From Aliidongia dinghuensis (GTDB lineage: Bacteria; Pseudomonadota; Alphaproteobacteria; ATCC43930; CGMCC-115725): DNA of 64,000 nucleotides. Where the stretch lies: the NCBI RefSeq assembly GCF_014643535.1, contig NZ_BMJQ01000004.1, positions 124,001-188,000 of the forward strand, given 5' to 3'. The first letter of the stretch is position 1, and each line of letters begins with the position of its first letter. Positions 27,612 through 35,578 of this stretch are shown in pieces. The notes beneath the pieces are model-generated. The model searched no databases, was not told where the DNA came from, and saw only the letters and a list, made by a program, of their open reading frames with translations. A program made the position numbers and the translations under genes.

Positions 27612-28682
27612 TTAGCCGAAGAGTTTCGCGAGCGTGCGCAACTTCGCGACACTGAGGTCGGGGCTGCGGCGCAGGTTGCTCACCAGTGCCGCCAAGTTCG
27701 CGGCGGTGAGCTTCGGCCTGGTGAAGCTGCTCGGCATGATCTGGCCCCACTGCGCCATGCCCTCGCGGCTGACCGGGTGTATGCCGGTCGGCCGATCCGC
27801 AGTGAACAGATCACCATCGCAGTAATGCTCGTGCTTGTCGCCCCACGGGTCCTGCCAATAGTCGAAGATCTGGCTGCCCAGGATGTGCCGTCCGATGCCC
27901 CAGGCGTGTTTCCATCCCTTGTCGCGGAGCATCCGCTGCCCCATGCCGACGGCATCGGCATCCACGAGCTCGTAGGCGCTGTGGCTGTACATCGGTGCAA
28001 AGCCTTGGGCGAGCGCCAGCGTATGGTGATCGGCGGGCGCGCTGCCGAGGTCGAGGCGCATGAACGCAACCGCGGGCGAGCCGTCGGGCAGCACGAGCAC
28101 GTCGCTCGGGATGAAACCGAAATGCTGGGTGTACCAGGCACAGGTGGCCTGGTAGTCGGCAAGTTCGAGCACGACATGGCCGAGCCGGATGATTTCCGCC
28201 GGTGCTGTCGGTGGGCGCTGGGTCTCGTTGACCCGGAGCACTGTGTCGGCGGAATTGAACGCCAAGGCGGGGCGGTGCGGCAGCGCCTCGACCGACGACT
28301 GCCCGAAGACCGCATCGACCTGAAAGCCCGAAGGATCGGTCAGGCGAACGCGACGCCCGCCGCCGGGCCAGGTAAGCGGCTCAGGGGCGGAAGCGCCCGG
28401 CAGCCGGGAGAGCGCTTCCAGCTCCGCCAAGCTGTCGAGCTGCAGGCCGAAACCGACGAACCGCGCCTTCTCCGCTTGGCGGACCACGTAGCAGAATGGA
28501 GCCGGCCCGGTTCCTCTGAGGAACAGTAGGCCGTCTTCCCTCAAGACTGTGCGCAGGCCGAAGTCGGTCAGGAATTGCTCGGCCCTGTCCAAATCAGGGC
28601 GTTGGAACACCAGATAGGCGAGCGCGGTCGCCTTCGCCGTAGGAGAGGGATGGCGCGCAGGCTGCGGGGTGGCTAGCTTCAT
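27612..28682 (-). CDS. VOC-family extradiol (meta-cleavage) dioxygenase
   Basis: Two-domain vicinal-oxygen-chelate protein of 356 residues. The C-terminal domain has the iron ligands of extradiol dioxygenases: His169 in RLGHVVLEL, His234 in MYSHSAYEL and Glu285 in DKHEHYCDGD. The N-terminal domain (residues 18-125) is the usual non-catalytic VOC copy. A tail of about 55 residues after residue 300 is extra. It overlaps the upstream monooxygenase gene by four bases (ATGA). The expected reaction is ring opening of a catechol-like product of that monooxygenase; the exact catechol is unknown. Confidence 0.86.
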   Translation of the reverse strand: MKLATPQPARHPSPTAKATALAYLVFQRPDLDRAEQFLTDFGLRTVLREDGLLFLRGTGPAPFCYVVRQAEKARFVGFGLQLDSLAELEALSRLPGASAPEPLTWPGGGRRVRLTDPSGFQVDAVFGQSSVEALPHRPALAFNSADTVLRVNETQRPPTAPAEIIRLGHVVLELADYQATCAWYTQHFGFIPSDVLVLPDGSPAVAFMRLDLGSAPADHHTLALAQGFAPMYSHSAYELVDADAVGMGQRMLRDKGWKHAWGIGRHILGSQIFDYWQDPWGDKHEHYCDGDLFTADRPTGIHPVSREGMAQWGQIMPSSFTRPKLTAANLAALVSNLRRSPDLSVAKLRTLAKLFG

Positions 28683-30343
28683 AGAGAGAGGCTTTCGACA
28701 GAGTGCTGGGCTGCGCGGGCGGCATTGGCGTACGAGTCCGGTGGCGTGCCGAGCAGGGCGAGGCTCTCGCGCACGAGCCGGCTTGCCTCGGCAACCGGGC
28801 CGTCATGGAGGATCGTGCGGTCGGGCCGAACGATCGCGGCCCAGCCGAACGGGACACTCCTGGGCAGGAAGACTCCTTCCAAATCTTCCCAGCAGTGCTC
28901 GCGGACGAGGTGGAGCTGTTGGCCGCGATGGGCGATCTGGACGATCCTGCCGCCGGCGGCCGTGAAGGCGCGATATGCGGGCTCGTCCAACTCCGCTTCG
29001 GCATCGAGGCCGAACCCGATCAGGGTCAGTGCGGGACCCAACACATCGTCGCTGAGGGTCGTGTTGCCATCGGCGCCCCGGACCCAGCCTTGTGCGAGGA
29101 GTGCGCCGCGCACCAGCTTTGCGCCCGAACGCCCCTTCACGAAGAGTCCGCGCCGAAATACGTTCTTGGGCTTCATGCCCAGTTCGTCGAAATAGGCGCG
29201 GAGTTGGGGAGTGAGCCTGGCCAAGCGCAGCAAACCGTGCGTCAGGATTGCGATGATGGCGCTGCGCGGCATCACCAGCTTCCCGATGCCCTTGGCGAGT
29301 TTGATCATCGCCTTCGCGTGCGGGCGCCGCTCCTGGTCGTAGCTGTCCAGGATACTCGACTCAGCGTGACCTTGGATCACCCAGGCGAGCTTCCAGCAGA
29401 GATTGGCGGCATCACGCAGGCCCGCGACCAAGCCTTGTCCGACGAAGGGGGGCGTAATGTGCGCCGCGTCGCCGGCCAGGAAGACGCGCCCCCTGCTGAA
29501 TGCCTTCACGGCCCTGGCATGGAAACGGTAGACCGCCTTCCGCTCGACGACGAGCTGCTCGGCGCTCGCCCAAGGCGCCAGAAGCTCGCGAATCCGGGCT
29601 TCGGATTCCATCTCCTCGCGAGTCTCGCCGGGCTGGAGCATGAATTCCCAGCGTTCGCGTCCGCCGGGGGCGGTCATGTGAGGCACCGGCCGCCGGTGGT
29701 CACAAAGGAACTCGATATGGTCGATCGGTCGCGGGGCTTTGCACGCGTCCACGATCAGCCAATCCTCGGCGAAGGTCTTGCCTTCGAACTCCTCGCCGAT
29801 GAGCTGGCGCACGTGCGAGCTCGCACCGTCGGCGCCGACGATGTAGCGGGCCGTGACGGCGCAGCTTCCGCCGCCCTCGTGTTCCAGGCTTGCGGTGACA
29901 GACTCGGCGTTTTGGACGAGGCCGGTGAGCGTCACGCCGAGTGCTACGCGAATGGAGCCGTGCGCCCCCAGCCGTCTCCGCAGCGCGCGCTCAAGGCCCG
30001 GCTGGTGGAAGGTTACCAACTTGGGATGGCCGTCGATGCCGCCGAGCGTGTTGATCCTGCCGAATTCCCCTGCGTACGGGCATCTCATCCGGACATAGGG
30101 AATGGCAATCTTGTCGAATTCGCGTTCCTCCAGGCCGGCCATCTGCAGGATGCGGAGGGCTTCGTTATCGAGAACAATGGCTCGTGGTGCCATGAAGATC
30201 TCTGTGGCCCGGTCGATCGCGAGCGCCTGGACGCCATAGCACCCGAGCAGGTTGGCGATCGTGGCGCCGACCGGTCCGAGCCCTACCACCAGGACGTCGA
30301 CCGACGCGGGGAGTTCGACCGTGGCCTTGAGCGGATCTTCCAT
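28679..30343 (-). CDS. FAD-dependent aromatic-ring monooxygenase (MhpA-like)
   Basis: Class A flavoprotein hydroxylase of 554 residues from the ATG at 30343, the same length as E. coli MhpA. It has the dinucleotide-binding GLGPVG (residues 21-26), the DG motif in IVGADGASSHVRQ (residues 168-180) and the GD motif GDAAHITPPFVGQGL (residues 291-305). The C-terminal thioredoxin-like domain seen in phenol hydroxylases is reduced. It is the first gene of the operon and is divergent from a TetR gene. It should hydroxylate a phenolic ring to a catechol using NAD(P)H and O2. A TTG start at 30436 is possible but would run into the operator. Confidence 0.9.
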   Translation of the reverse strand: MEDPLKATVELPASVDVLVVGLGPVGATIANLLGCYGVQALAIDRATEIFMAPRAIVLDNEALRILQMAGLEEREFDKIAIPYVRMRCPYAGEFGRINTLGGIDGHPKLVTFHQPGLERALRRRLGAHGSIRVALGVTLTGLVQNAESVTASLEHEGGGSCAVTARYIVGADGASSHVRQLIGEEFEGKTFAEDWLIVDACKAPRPIDHIEFLCDHRRPVPHMTAPGGRERWEFMLQPGETREEMESEARIRELLAPWASAEQLVVERKAVYRFHARAVKAFSRGRVFLAGDAAHITPPFVGQGLVAGLRDAANLCWKLAWVIQGHAESSILDSYDQERRPHAKAMIKLAKGIGKLVMPRSAIIAILTHGLLRLARLTPQLRAYFDELGMKPKNVFRRGLFVKGRSGAKLVRGALLAQGWVRGADGNTTLSDDVLGPALTLIGFGLDAEAELDEPAYRAFTAAGGRIVQIAHRGQQLHLVREHCWEDLEGVFLPRSVPFGWAAIVRPDRTILHDGPVAEASRLVRESLALLGTPPDSYANAARAAQHSVESLSL

Positions 30344-30435
30344 GGTGTGCGCCTGCCGCGAGAGCGGCTGCAGATTTGTCTCCACCGGCTTCCGTCCCTG
30401 TGTGCGTTGTTTGGTCGTGCGTTTATGACCATACA

Positions 30436-30465
30436 ATCATAATTGATAATTTTGTCAATCATGAT
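30436..30465. promoter_or_regulatory. Palindromic operator between the catabolic operon and its TetR gene
   Basis: A 30-bp near-palindrome with 12 of 15 matching arm positions. Outer arms are ATCAT/ATGAT and inner arms AATTGA/TCAAT, centred at 30450.5. It lies between the divergent monooxygenase and TetR starts, 93 bp and 42 bp away. It is unlike the TGCAC operators, so it belongs to a different regulator, most likely the adjacent TetR. Confidence 0.65.
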
Positions 30466-30506
30466 GTTTGATCTATGCTCAGGCACCTTTTGCCAACCGA
30501 GCCGCC

Positions 30507-31256
30507 ATGCCGAAAACCCCACTCCGCCGAGCCGGCGATCTGCCGGTCGACAACACCCGCGCCGCAGCCGGCCCCCCGCAGCGGGAGCCGCGCGGCGAGC
30601 GCCGAAAGCGCGAGACCCGGTCCCGGCTGCTGGACGCGGCCCTAGAGCTGATGGCGGAGAAGGGGATGGAGGGCGTGGCGATCAACGAGATCACCGAGGC
30701 CGCGGATGTCGGCTTTGGTTCCTTCTACAACCATTTCGAGTCGAAGGAGGCGATCTATGCGGCGCTCCTGGACGCGGTCTTCGAGGAATTCGGCAATGCC
30801 CTCGACCGCCTCACCCAGGACATCGCCGATCCCGCCGAGGTCATTTCCGTCTCAGTCCGCCACACGCTGCGGCGGGCCCAGCGCGAACCCGTCTGGGGGC
30901 GCTTCCTAATGCGAGAGGGATTTTCGGCAAGAGTGCTCGAGCGCGGCCTCGGTCAGCGCCTGCTGCGGGATATTGAGAAGGGGGTGAACGAGAAGCGATT
31001 TCCGAACGACGACATCCTGATGATGTCCACCTCCGCGGGCGGCACGGTCTTGGCATCGATCTCGATTGGGCTGCAGCTTGGCTTTTCCCAGGAAGCGGAG
31101 CCGGCCGGCCTCAAGCGTCTCGGCTTCAGCGCGGACGGGCTGCCGGAGCGGGCCGCTGCAACTTTGCTACGAACCTTGGGTCTCGATCGTGCCGAGGCGG
31201 AGGCGATTGCGTACCGGCCACTGCCGCACGGCGAAGCGGAACCAAGACCGACTTGA
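30507..31256 (+). CDS. TetR/AcrR-family regulator of the catabolic operon
   Basis: Repressor of 249 residues from the ATG at 30507. A basic, disordered N-terminal arm of about 35 residues precedes the helix-turn-helix (SRLLDAALELMAEKGMEGVA, then ADVGFGSFYNHFESKEAIY). The ligand domain is of the common AcrR-C type. It is divergent from the four-gene ring-degradation operon with a 30-bp palindrome between them, so it very probably represses that operon until the substrate or a metabolite binds. It is not closely related to the tandem TetR pair. Confidence 0.9.
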   Translation: MPKTPLRRAGDLPVDNTRAAAGPPQREPRGERRKRETRSRLLDAALELMAEKGMEGVAINEITEAADVGFGSFYNHFESKEAIYAALLDAVFEEFGNALDRLTQDIADPAEVISVSVRHTLRRAQREPVWGRFLMREGFSARVLERGLGQRLLRDIEKGVNEKRFPNDDILMMSTSAGGTVLASISIGLQLGFSQEAEPAGLKRLGFSADGLPERAAATLLRTLGLDRAEAEAIAYRPLPHGEAEPRPT

Positions 31257-31445
31257 TCGTCGGCCGACAGCCGATGTTGCTGGCAGTCCTGCGCCATGGT
31301 CCCCGGGCATGCGGTGTCGAGCGACATCCGGATCTGCGGGGCGCATTGCCTCAGCCTGAATGTTACCGGCCGAATCCGTTGCCTCAGTGAGGATGCTACC
31401 GACGGCGGAGCATCTTCGGGGCAGCAGATGGCGAGGCGAGTAAGC

Positions 31446-31620
31446 ATGTCGACACGAACCGAGCTGGTGGCGGCGATCAGGGAGCGGTACGAGCGAAGCA
31501 ATAAAGCCAGTCGATCGGCGATCTTGAACGAGTTCGTCGCCATCACCGGCTATCATCGCAAGCACGCGATCCGGCTGTTGGGGCCGGCGAGCGATCGGCA
31601 TCCTGATCGCAGGCGTTTCC
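31446..31620 (+). pseudogene. Transposase N-terminal remnant
   Basis: The frame begins MSTRTELVAAIRERYERSNK and continues to TGYHRKHAIRLLGP, which matches the N-terminus of a family of integrase-core transposases. After about 52 codons the similarity stops and no catalytic core follows. It is a truncated copy left at a cargo joint. Confidence 0.6.
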
Positions 31621-31778
31621 GCCTGGGTCCCGCGGCTGACAGGCCAGTTCCGGCATCACCTCCCGGCCTAGCTAACCTGGAATCGCGGGGGTGGAGGTCT
31701 TCACCCCCCTTTTCTTTTCACTGGTGAATTCGACGCGCCGGCGATGGGCGGCGCCGTCCTCAGAATTTTTCGACCAAG

Positions 31779-31961
31779 ATGAGAATAGCCCAAGTCGCTC
31801 CGCTCTTTGAAAGTTGCCCGCCGCGCCTCTACGGGGGCATGGAACGGGTGGTATCGTGCCTGACCGAAGAGCTGGTCCGACAAAGACACAGCATGACCTT
31901 GTTCGCGAGCGGCGCTTCCGAAACGGCCGCAAGGCTCGTGGCGCCGTGCGAACGCGCTGGC
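31779..31961 (+). pseudogene. Glycosyltransferase (GT4-type) N-terminal remnant
   Basis: About 61 codons beginning MRIAQVAPLFESCPPRLYGG and including ERVVSCLTEELVRQ and TLFASG, the start of a GT4-type glycosyltransferase. The next part of the frame reads as random sequence antisense to the Hsp20 gene region. Only the first nucleotide-sugar transferase motif remains, so it is a 3'-truncated fragment. Confidence 0.62.
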
Positions 31962-32069
31962 CCATCCCCAACGCCGCACTCCCGGCGGCGTAGTTCCGGC
32001 TTTGTGCGCTTATGCTACAGATCCGGACTTGGTTCTGGCCGAGCAGCGTTCCGCAAGGCTCCGGCCGCG

Positions 32070-32525
32070 TTAGGCCACTTTCTTCCCGATCGCCTGTCGG
32101 CCACCGCCGCCCTGGGCGATTTCGATCCGGCGTGCGCGCATCTCCTTCGGCAACTCGCGCTCGAGGTCGATGGGGAGAAGACCATTCTCGAGCTTGGCAC
32201 CGGTCACCTTGATGAAGGGAGCCAGCTCGAACCGGCGCTCGAAGCTGAGCGTCGCGATGCCGCGGTGAAGATAGCGGCCGGAATCCTCACCCTGCTTCGT
32301 CCCGCACACGACAAGCTCCTCACCCTCTACGGTCAGAGAGAGTTCATCCAGCAAGAAGCCTGCTACCGCCATCGTGACGCGGTAGGCGTTTTCGCCAGCT
32401 CGCTCTATGTTGTAGGGGGGAGGGGCGTTGTTCGCGTCCAATTGCACGGCGTTCCGCATGAGACCCGCGATATGATCGAATCCGATACCGGACCGATACA
32501 GCGGCCTGAAGTCAAACTCCCGCAT
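32070..32525 (-). CDS. Small heat shock protein Hsp20, IbpA-like
   Basis: ATP-independent holdase chaperone of 151 residues. The N-terminus MREFDFRPLYRSGIGFDHIA matches IbpA/IbpB-type proteins, and the alpha-crystallin domain follows (YNIERAGENAYRVTMAVAGF to ENGLLPIDLERELP). It ends with the basic tail RRIEIAQ, which contains the I-x-I motif. The ATG at 32525 has an AGGAGAAGG ribosome binding site. It is separated from the other three Hsp20 genes by 144 bp that hold a strong hairpin. It binds unfolding proteins during heat or solvent stress. Confidence 0.92.
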   Translation of the reverse strand: MREFDFRPLYRSGIGFDHIAGLMRNAVQLDANNAPPPYNIERAGENAYRVTMAVAGFLLDELSLTVEGEELVVCGTKQGEDSGRYLHRGIATLSFERRFELAPFIKVTGAKLENGLLPIDLERELPKEMRARRIEIAQGGGGRQAIGKKVA

Positions 32526-32638
32526 GGCCACCTTCTCCTGCGAGCAATCTGGAACGGCGAGCTGGATCTCATCTGAGCTTCCGCCCCTCGCTTGGCGCGT
32601 CCACGCCTCACGCCGGACAGTCAAGGACCGAGCAACGG

Positions 32639-32664
32639 GCCGGCGGGGCCGACGCCCCGCCGGC
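32639..32664 (-). terminator. Hairpin between Hsp20 genes
   Basis: A perfect 11-bp GC stem (GCCGGCGGGGC, 32639-32649, with 32654-32664) and a four-base loop, six bases past the Hsp20 stop at 32670. No T-tract follows on the minus strand, so it may be a processing or stability element that lowers expression of the last Hsp20 gene. Confidence 0.5.
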
Positions 32665-32669
32665 GCTGG

Positions 32670-33161
32670 TCATGATGCCTTGACTTCAATACGCTTCATC
32701 TTCGACTGCGCCTCGGGGGTCTTGGGGATGGTGACCGTCAAGACGCCCTTCTTGTATTCCGCCTTGGCCTCGCTGGCGTTCACGCCACGCGGCAGTGGAA
32801 TGGCGCGATGGAAGGCGCCGAAACTGCGCTCCGACAGGAAATAGCTCTTCTCCCTCTCCTCGCGTTCGGCCTTCTTCTCACCCCTGATAGTGAGCAGATC
32901 CTCGGTCACCGACACGTCGATGTCCTTGTCATCGAGCCCGGGCAGCTCGAGGGATACTTCCACCGCCTTGTCCGTCTCCACCACGTCGGCGCGCGGAAAT
33001 CCCCCGCCGAACTCACCGAAGGGCTGGCCGGACTGGTCCCAGAAGTTGTCGAAGATGCGGTTCATTTCGCGGTGCAAGGCGAGGATCGGATGCTCGCCCT
33101 CGTCCCGGCGTGCGAGCCTCCCCGTCTTGCGGTTCCACGGCACGAGGTCCTTGAATTCCAT
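32670..33161 (-). CDS. Small heat shock protein Hsp20
   Basis: Holdase of 163 residues with an N-terminal arm (HPILALHREMNRIFDNFWDQ) and an alpha-crystallin domain from PRADVVETDKAVEVSLELPG to YKKGVLTVTIPKTPEAQ. The C-terminal KRIEVKAS contains the I-x-V anchor motif used for oligomer assembly. The ATG at 33161 follows an AAAGGAGG site. It is the third gene of a three-gene Hsp20 operon; the spacing to the upstream gene is 17 bp. The class resembles HSP17-type proteins common in alpha- and betaproteobacteria. Confidence 0.94.
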   Translation of the reverse strand: MEFKDLVPWNRKTGRLARRDEGEHPILALHREMNRIFDNFWDQSGQPFGEFGGGFPRADVVETDKAVEVSLELPGLDDKDIDVSVTEDLLTIRGEKKAEREEREKSYFLSERSFGAFHRAIPLPRGVNASEAKAEYKKGVLTVTIPKTPEAQSKMKRIEVKAS

Positions 33162-33178
33162 GGTCTCGTCCTCCTTTC

Positions 33179-33586
33179 TCAGCTCGCCTTCACCTCGATC
33201 CGCTTGGTCTGCGCAATTGCCGCCTTGGGCAATTCGAGGACCAGGAGACCGTTCTTGTGCGATGCCTTGATGCGGCTGCGGTCGATCTCCTCGGAGAGGG
33301 TGAAGGCGCGCTCATAATCGCCATCGCTGTATTCGGCATAGACCTGCCGATAGCCCTTGTGCTCGGCCCCGGGGGCACGGCCCTTTATGGTGAGCAGGCT
33401 GCGCTCGAGCGTGATGTCCACGTCATCGGGCGCCACGCCCGGCATTTCCGCCAGCACGAAGATGCTGTCGCCCGTCTCGTAGATATCCGCCAGAGCCCGA
33501 TAAACGGGCCGAGCGCGCGTCGCCTCACTGCCTGATTCCTGGCGGGAGACGGCACGGGACCGGGTCCTCGTCATTTCCTGTGCCAT
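33179..33586 (-). CDS. Small heat shock protein Hsp20
   Basis: Holdase of 135 residues with a short polar N-terminal arm and an alpha-crystallin domain (YETGDSIFVLAEMPGVAPDD to KNGLLVLELPKA). It shares the C-terminal RIEVKAS ending with the next Hsp20, which suggests the two can co-assemble. The ATG at 33586 has a GAGGAGG site. It is the middle gene of the three-gene Hsp20 operon, 12 bp after the first. Confidence 0.94.
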   Translation of the reverse strand: MAQEMTRTRSRAVSRQESGSEATRARPVYRALADIYETGDSIFVLAEMPGVAPDDVDITLERSLLTIKGRAPGAEHKGYRQVYAEYSDGDYERAFTLSEEIDRSRIKASHKNGLLVLELPKAAIAQTKRIEVKAS

Positions 33587-33598
33587 GATGAACCCTCC

Positions 33599-34039
33599 TC
33601 ACACCGACTTGACCTGGATCCGCCGCGGCTTGTCCGCTTCGCGTCGCTGCAGCTCGATCTCGAGCACGCCGTTGGCGAAGCGCGCTTGGACCTTGTCCGG
33701 ATCGACGCGGAACGGCAGCTCGATCGTCCGCGAGAACGAGCCGTAGGCCCGCTCGCGGCGATGCCAGCTTGCGCCCTCGCCGTTTTCCAGCGGTTTGCGC
33801 GTTCCCCCGATCGTCAGCGTGCCCTCGCGCACCGCAAGTTCGAGATCGTTCTGATCCAGTCCGGGCAGCTCGCCGGTGACGACGACGCTGTCCTCGCCGG
33901 CCCATAGATTCACGGGCGGATAGGCTGTCGAGACGGCGCGGCCTTCCATGTCCGCGAAGAGGCGATTGACCTCATTCTGCATGCGTCGCATCTCAGCGAA
34001 GGGGTCCCAGCCCAGGAAGCCGGAGGGTGACAAGAGCAT
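33599..34039 (-). CDS. Small heat shock protein Hsp20
   Basis: Holdase of 146 residues, first gene of the Hsp20 operon. The N-terminal arm holds WDPFAEMRRMQNEVNRLFAD and the alpha-crystallin domain runs from PPVNLWAGEDSVVVTGELPG to FANGVLEIELQRREAD, ending RRIQVKSV with the I-x-V anchor. The ATG at 34039 follows a GGGAGG ribosome binding site. A heat-shock-type promoter is seen about 290 bp upstream, so the mRNA has a long leader. Confidence 0.94.
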   Translation of the reverse strand: MLLSPSGFLGWDPFAEMRRMQNEVNRLFADMEGRAVSTAYPPVNLWAGEDSVVVTGELPGLDQNDLELAVREGTLTIGGTRKPLENGEGASWHRRERAYGSFSRTIELPFRVDPDKVQARFANGVLEIELQRREADKPRRIQVKSV

Positions 34040-34320
34040 GATGACCTCCCTTGTTCTGACGTCATTCAGCACCAAGGAATGGATGCCAATACACGGCCAT
34101 GAGCCGGCTCGGTTTCGAAGGATGGAGGGCTCCTGGAGCCCGGATCGAGGGCATCCCGCTCCCGTCAGGGACGGTGTATGCGCGCTCCCGCCCGTTCGGC
34201 GGAAGCGGTCTTGGCAACGACACGGGCGCATACCCTTCACCACGGAAGCGACATGAGCCAAGGTCCCGGACCGCACGGGCCATTCCCGTTCTCGAAATCC
34301 GATGGATCGGCATTCCGATT
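34040..34320 (-). promoter_or_regulatory. Long leader of the Hsp20 operon, possible RNA thermometer
   Basis: About 280 nt between the predicted promoter and the first Hsp20 start, without a gene. Next to the start, CCTTG can pair with CAAGG just before the GGAGG, and ATGAC can pair with GTCAT between the ribosome binding site and the ATG. These are short stems, so a thermometer role is only a suggestion. Confidence 0.3.
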
Positions 34321-34327
34321 CAATAGG

Positions 34328-34357
34328 AATCTAGGAAACGCGCCCGACCACTTCAAG
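34328..34357 (-). promoter_or_regulatory. RpoH (heat-shock sigma factor) type promoter
   Basis: On the minus strand CTTGAAG (34351-34357) is followed after 15 bp by CCTAGATT (34328-34335). This fits the heat-shock sigma-factor pattern CTTGAA with a CC(C/T)-AT-type -10 box. It points at the Hsp20 operon, which is exactly where such a promoter is expected. Confidence 0.6.
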
Positions 34358-34499
34358 AGTAAAACAAATATTTAACCAGGAATATCCGGATCACCACAAA
34401 TGACGCCCCAAAAATAGGCGCGCAAAATTTCTCTGTATGCGGGCCGCGCCCGCCCGATAGTCGCAGGGGCGTCACTCTGTCTTTGCGTAAAGCTTCAGA

Positions 34500-34682
34500 T
34501 CAATGCCGACGACCTCGTCTTCTCCCGGCCATACGATCCTGCGCTAGAAGCATGATCAGCACGATGCTGCCCATGGAGGCTCCGAATGGAGCTCCCCCGG
34601 TGAACCAGCCGCAGGCGCCGAATGATACGGCCGCGCCAAAATAGGCGAGCCATCGCGCCGGGTCTCGATGGATACCTCTCAT
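34500..34682 (-). CDS. Small membrane protein of unknown function
   Basis: Protein of 60 residues from the ATG at 34682, which follows an excellent GGAGGATAGC ribosome binding site. Residues 10-45 are hydrophobic (WLAYFGAAVSFGACGWF and ASMGSIVLIMLLA), probably two membrane passes, and the end is basic (RMAGRRRGRRH). No family was recognised. It lies upstream of the Hsp20 promoter on the same strand but is probably transcribed separately. Confidence 0.65.
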   Translation of the reverse strand: MRGIHRDPARWLAYFGAAVSFGACGWFTGGAPFGASMGSIVLIMLLAQDRMAGRRRGRRH

Positions 34683-35578
34683 GCTATCCTCCAGCAGCCA
34701 ACCGGGTGGCCGGGCGTTCCGGCCGGCGCCATCCCCGACCCGGCACCGCTCTCGGCCATGCCTCTTCGGGTATCGAGAAATGGGGAGCCGCCAGGGACGG
34801 TTGCACGCTGAAATGGAAGGGGCCTGCGGCACCGGTGTGCTGTCAGATCGGTCCCCGACCCCGGAAGGGTTCGTCGATGGACCGGCGGACGCTCACACAC
34901 CCTCTCACCGAAGCATGTGCAACCGTATGGCGGCTCACCCGAAGGTCGAGCCCCGCCGCCGAACCCTGGCTATTGGGCCCGGCGGCGAAAAATTTGGGAG
35001 CGTCGCCAAGGGATTCAAGAGTGCCGCCCGGCCATTTTTTTTACCCGATTGCCCGGCTGACCATCATCGAGCAGATGGAGGGGCCCTGTGGCGCAAGCCC
35101 GATTCCGCGGCGTACCGGTTCGACCGGGTCTCGAAAGAAAACGTCACCTCGCCGCGAACAAATCGGCGTCGATCTTAAGGATCAATTTGAAGAGCGTACC
35201 GCAGTAGTCATGACACTCGACGCCGTTGAACGCTGACCGCTACCGGTGCTACTCGTGCGCCAGAGATTTTATTTGGCATCGGACATCGCGCCGCCCTTCC
35301 TAGGTTTCCTCGCTGGGAAAGATCCCGGTGAAGGCTACATAGAAGTTCCCGGCGTCTCCCGGATCTTTTGCAGTGAAGCCTCACGGCCAATTTGACGCCT
35401 CACCGCAGAATCTTCCGCCGACCACCGACGATCTCAATCCGCCATATTCAAGCCCCGCCATTCCTGCGGATGCTTCAAAGACTTCGACTCGCCGCGTCGT
35501 AAATTGCGACGATACTGCCACTGTGGATTGTAGTAAGCTCGTGCCGACCTCGACAGGGGGGCGGCTGCGTGAGAGGCG
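34683..35578. other. Intergenic, no convincing gene
   Basis: About 900 bp between the small membrane protein and the diguanylate cyclase gene. Open frames on both strands are long only because of high GC; none has a ribosome binding site together with a recognisable domain. Confidence 0.45.

Noticed and set aside
28703-30442. Plus-strand open frame of 579 codons
   Set aside because: Antisense to the flavin monooxygenase gene, which has all three FAD-binding motifs.
32070-34682. Hsp20 cluster as the known transmissible locus of stress tolerance
   Set aside because: The ClpK/ClpG-type disaggregase, FtsH-, thioredoxin- and YfdX-like genes of that locus are absent; only the Hsp20 genes and one small membrane protein are present.
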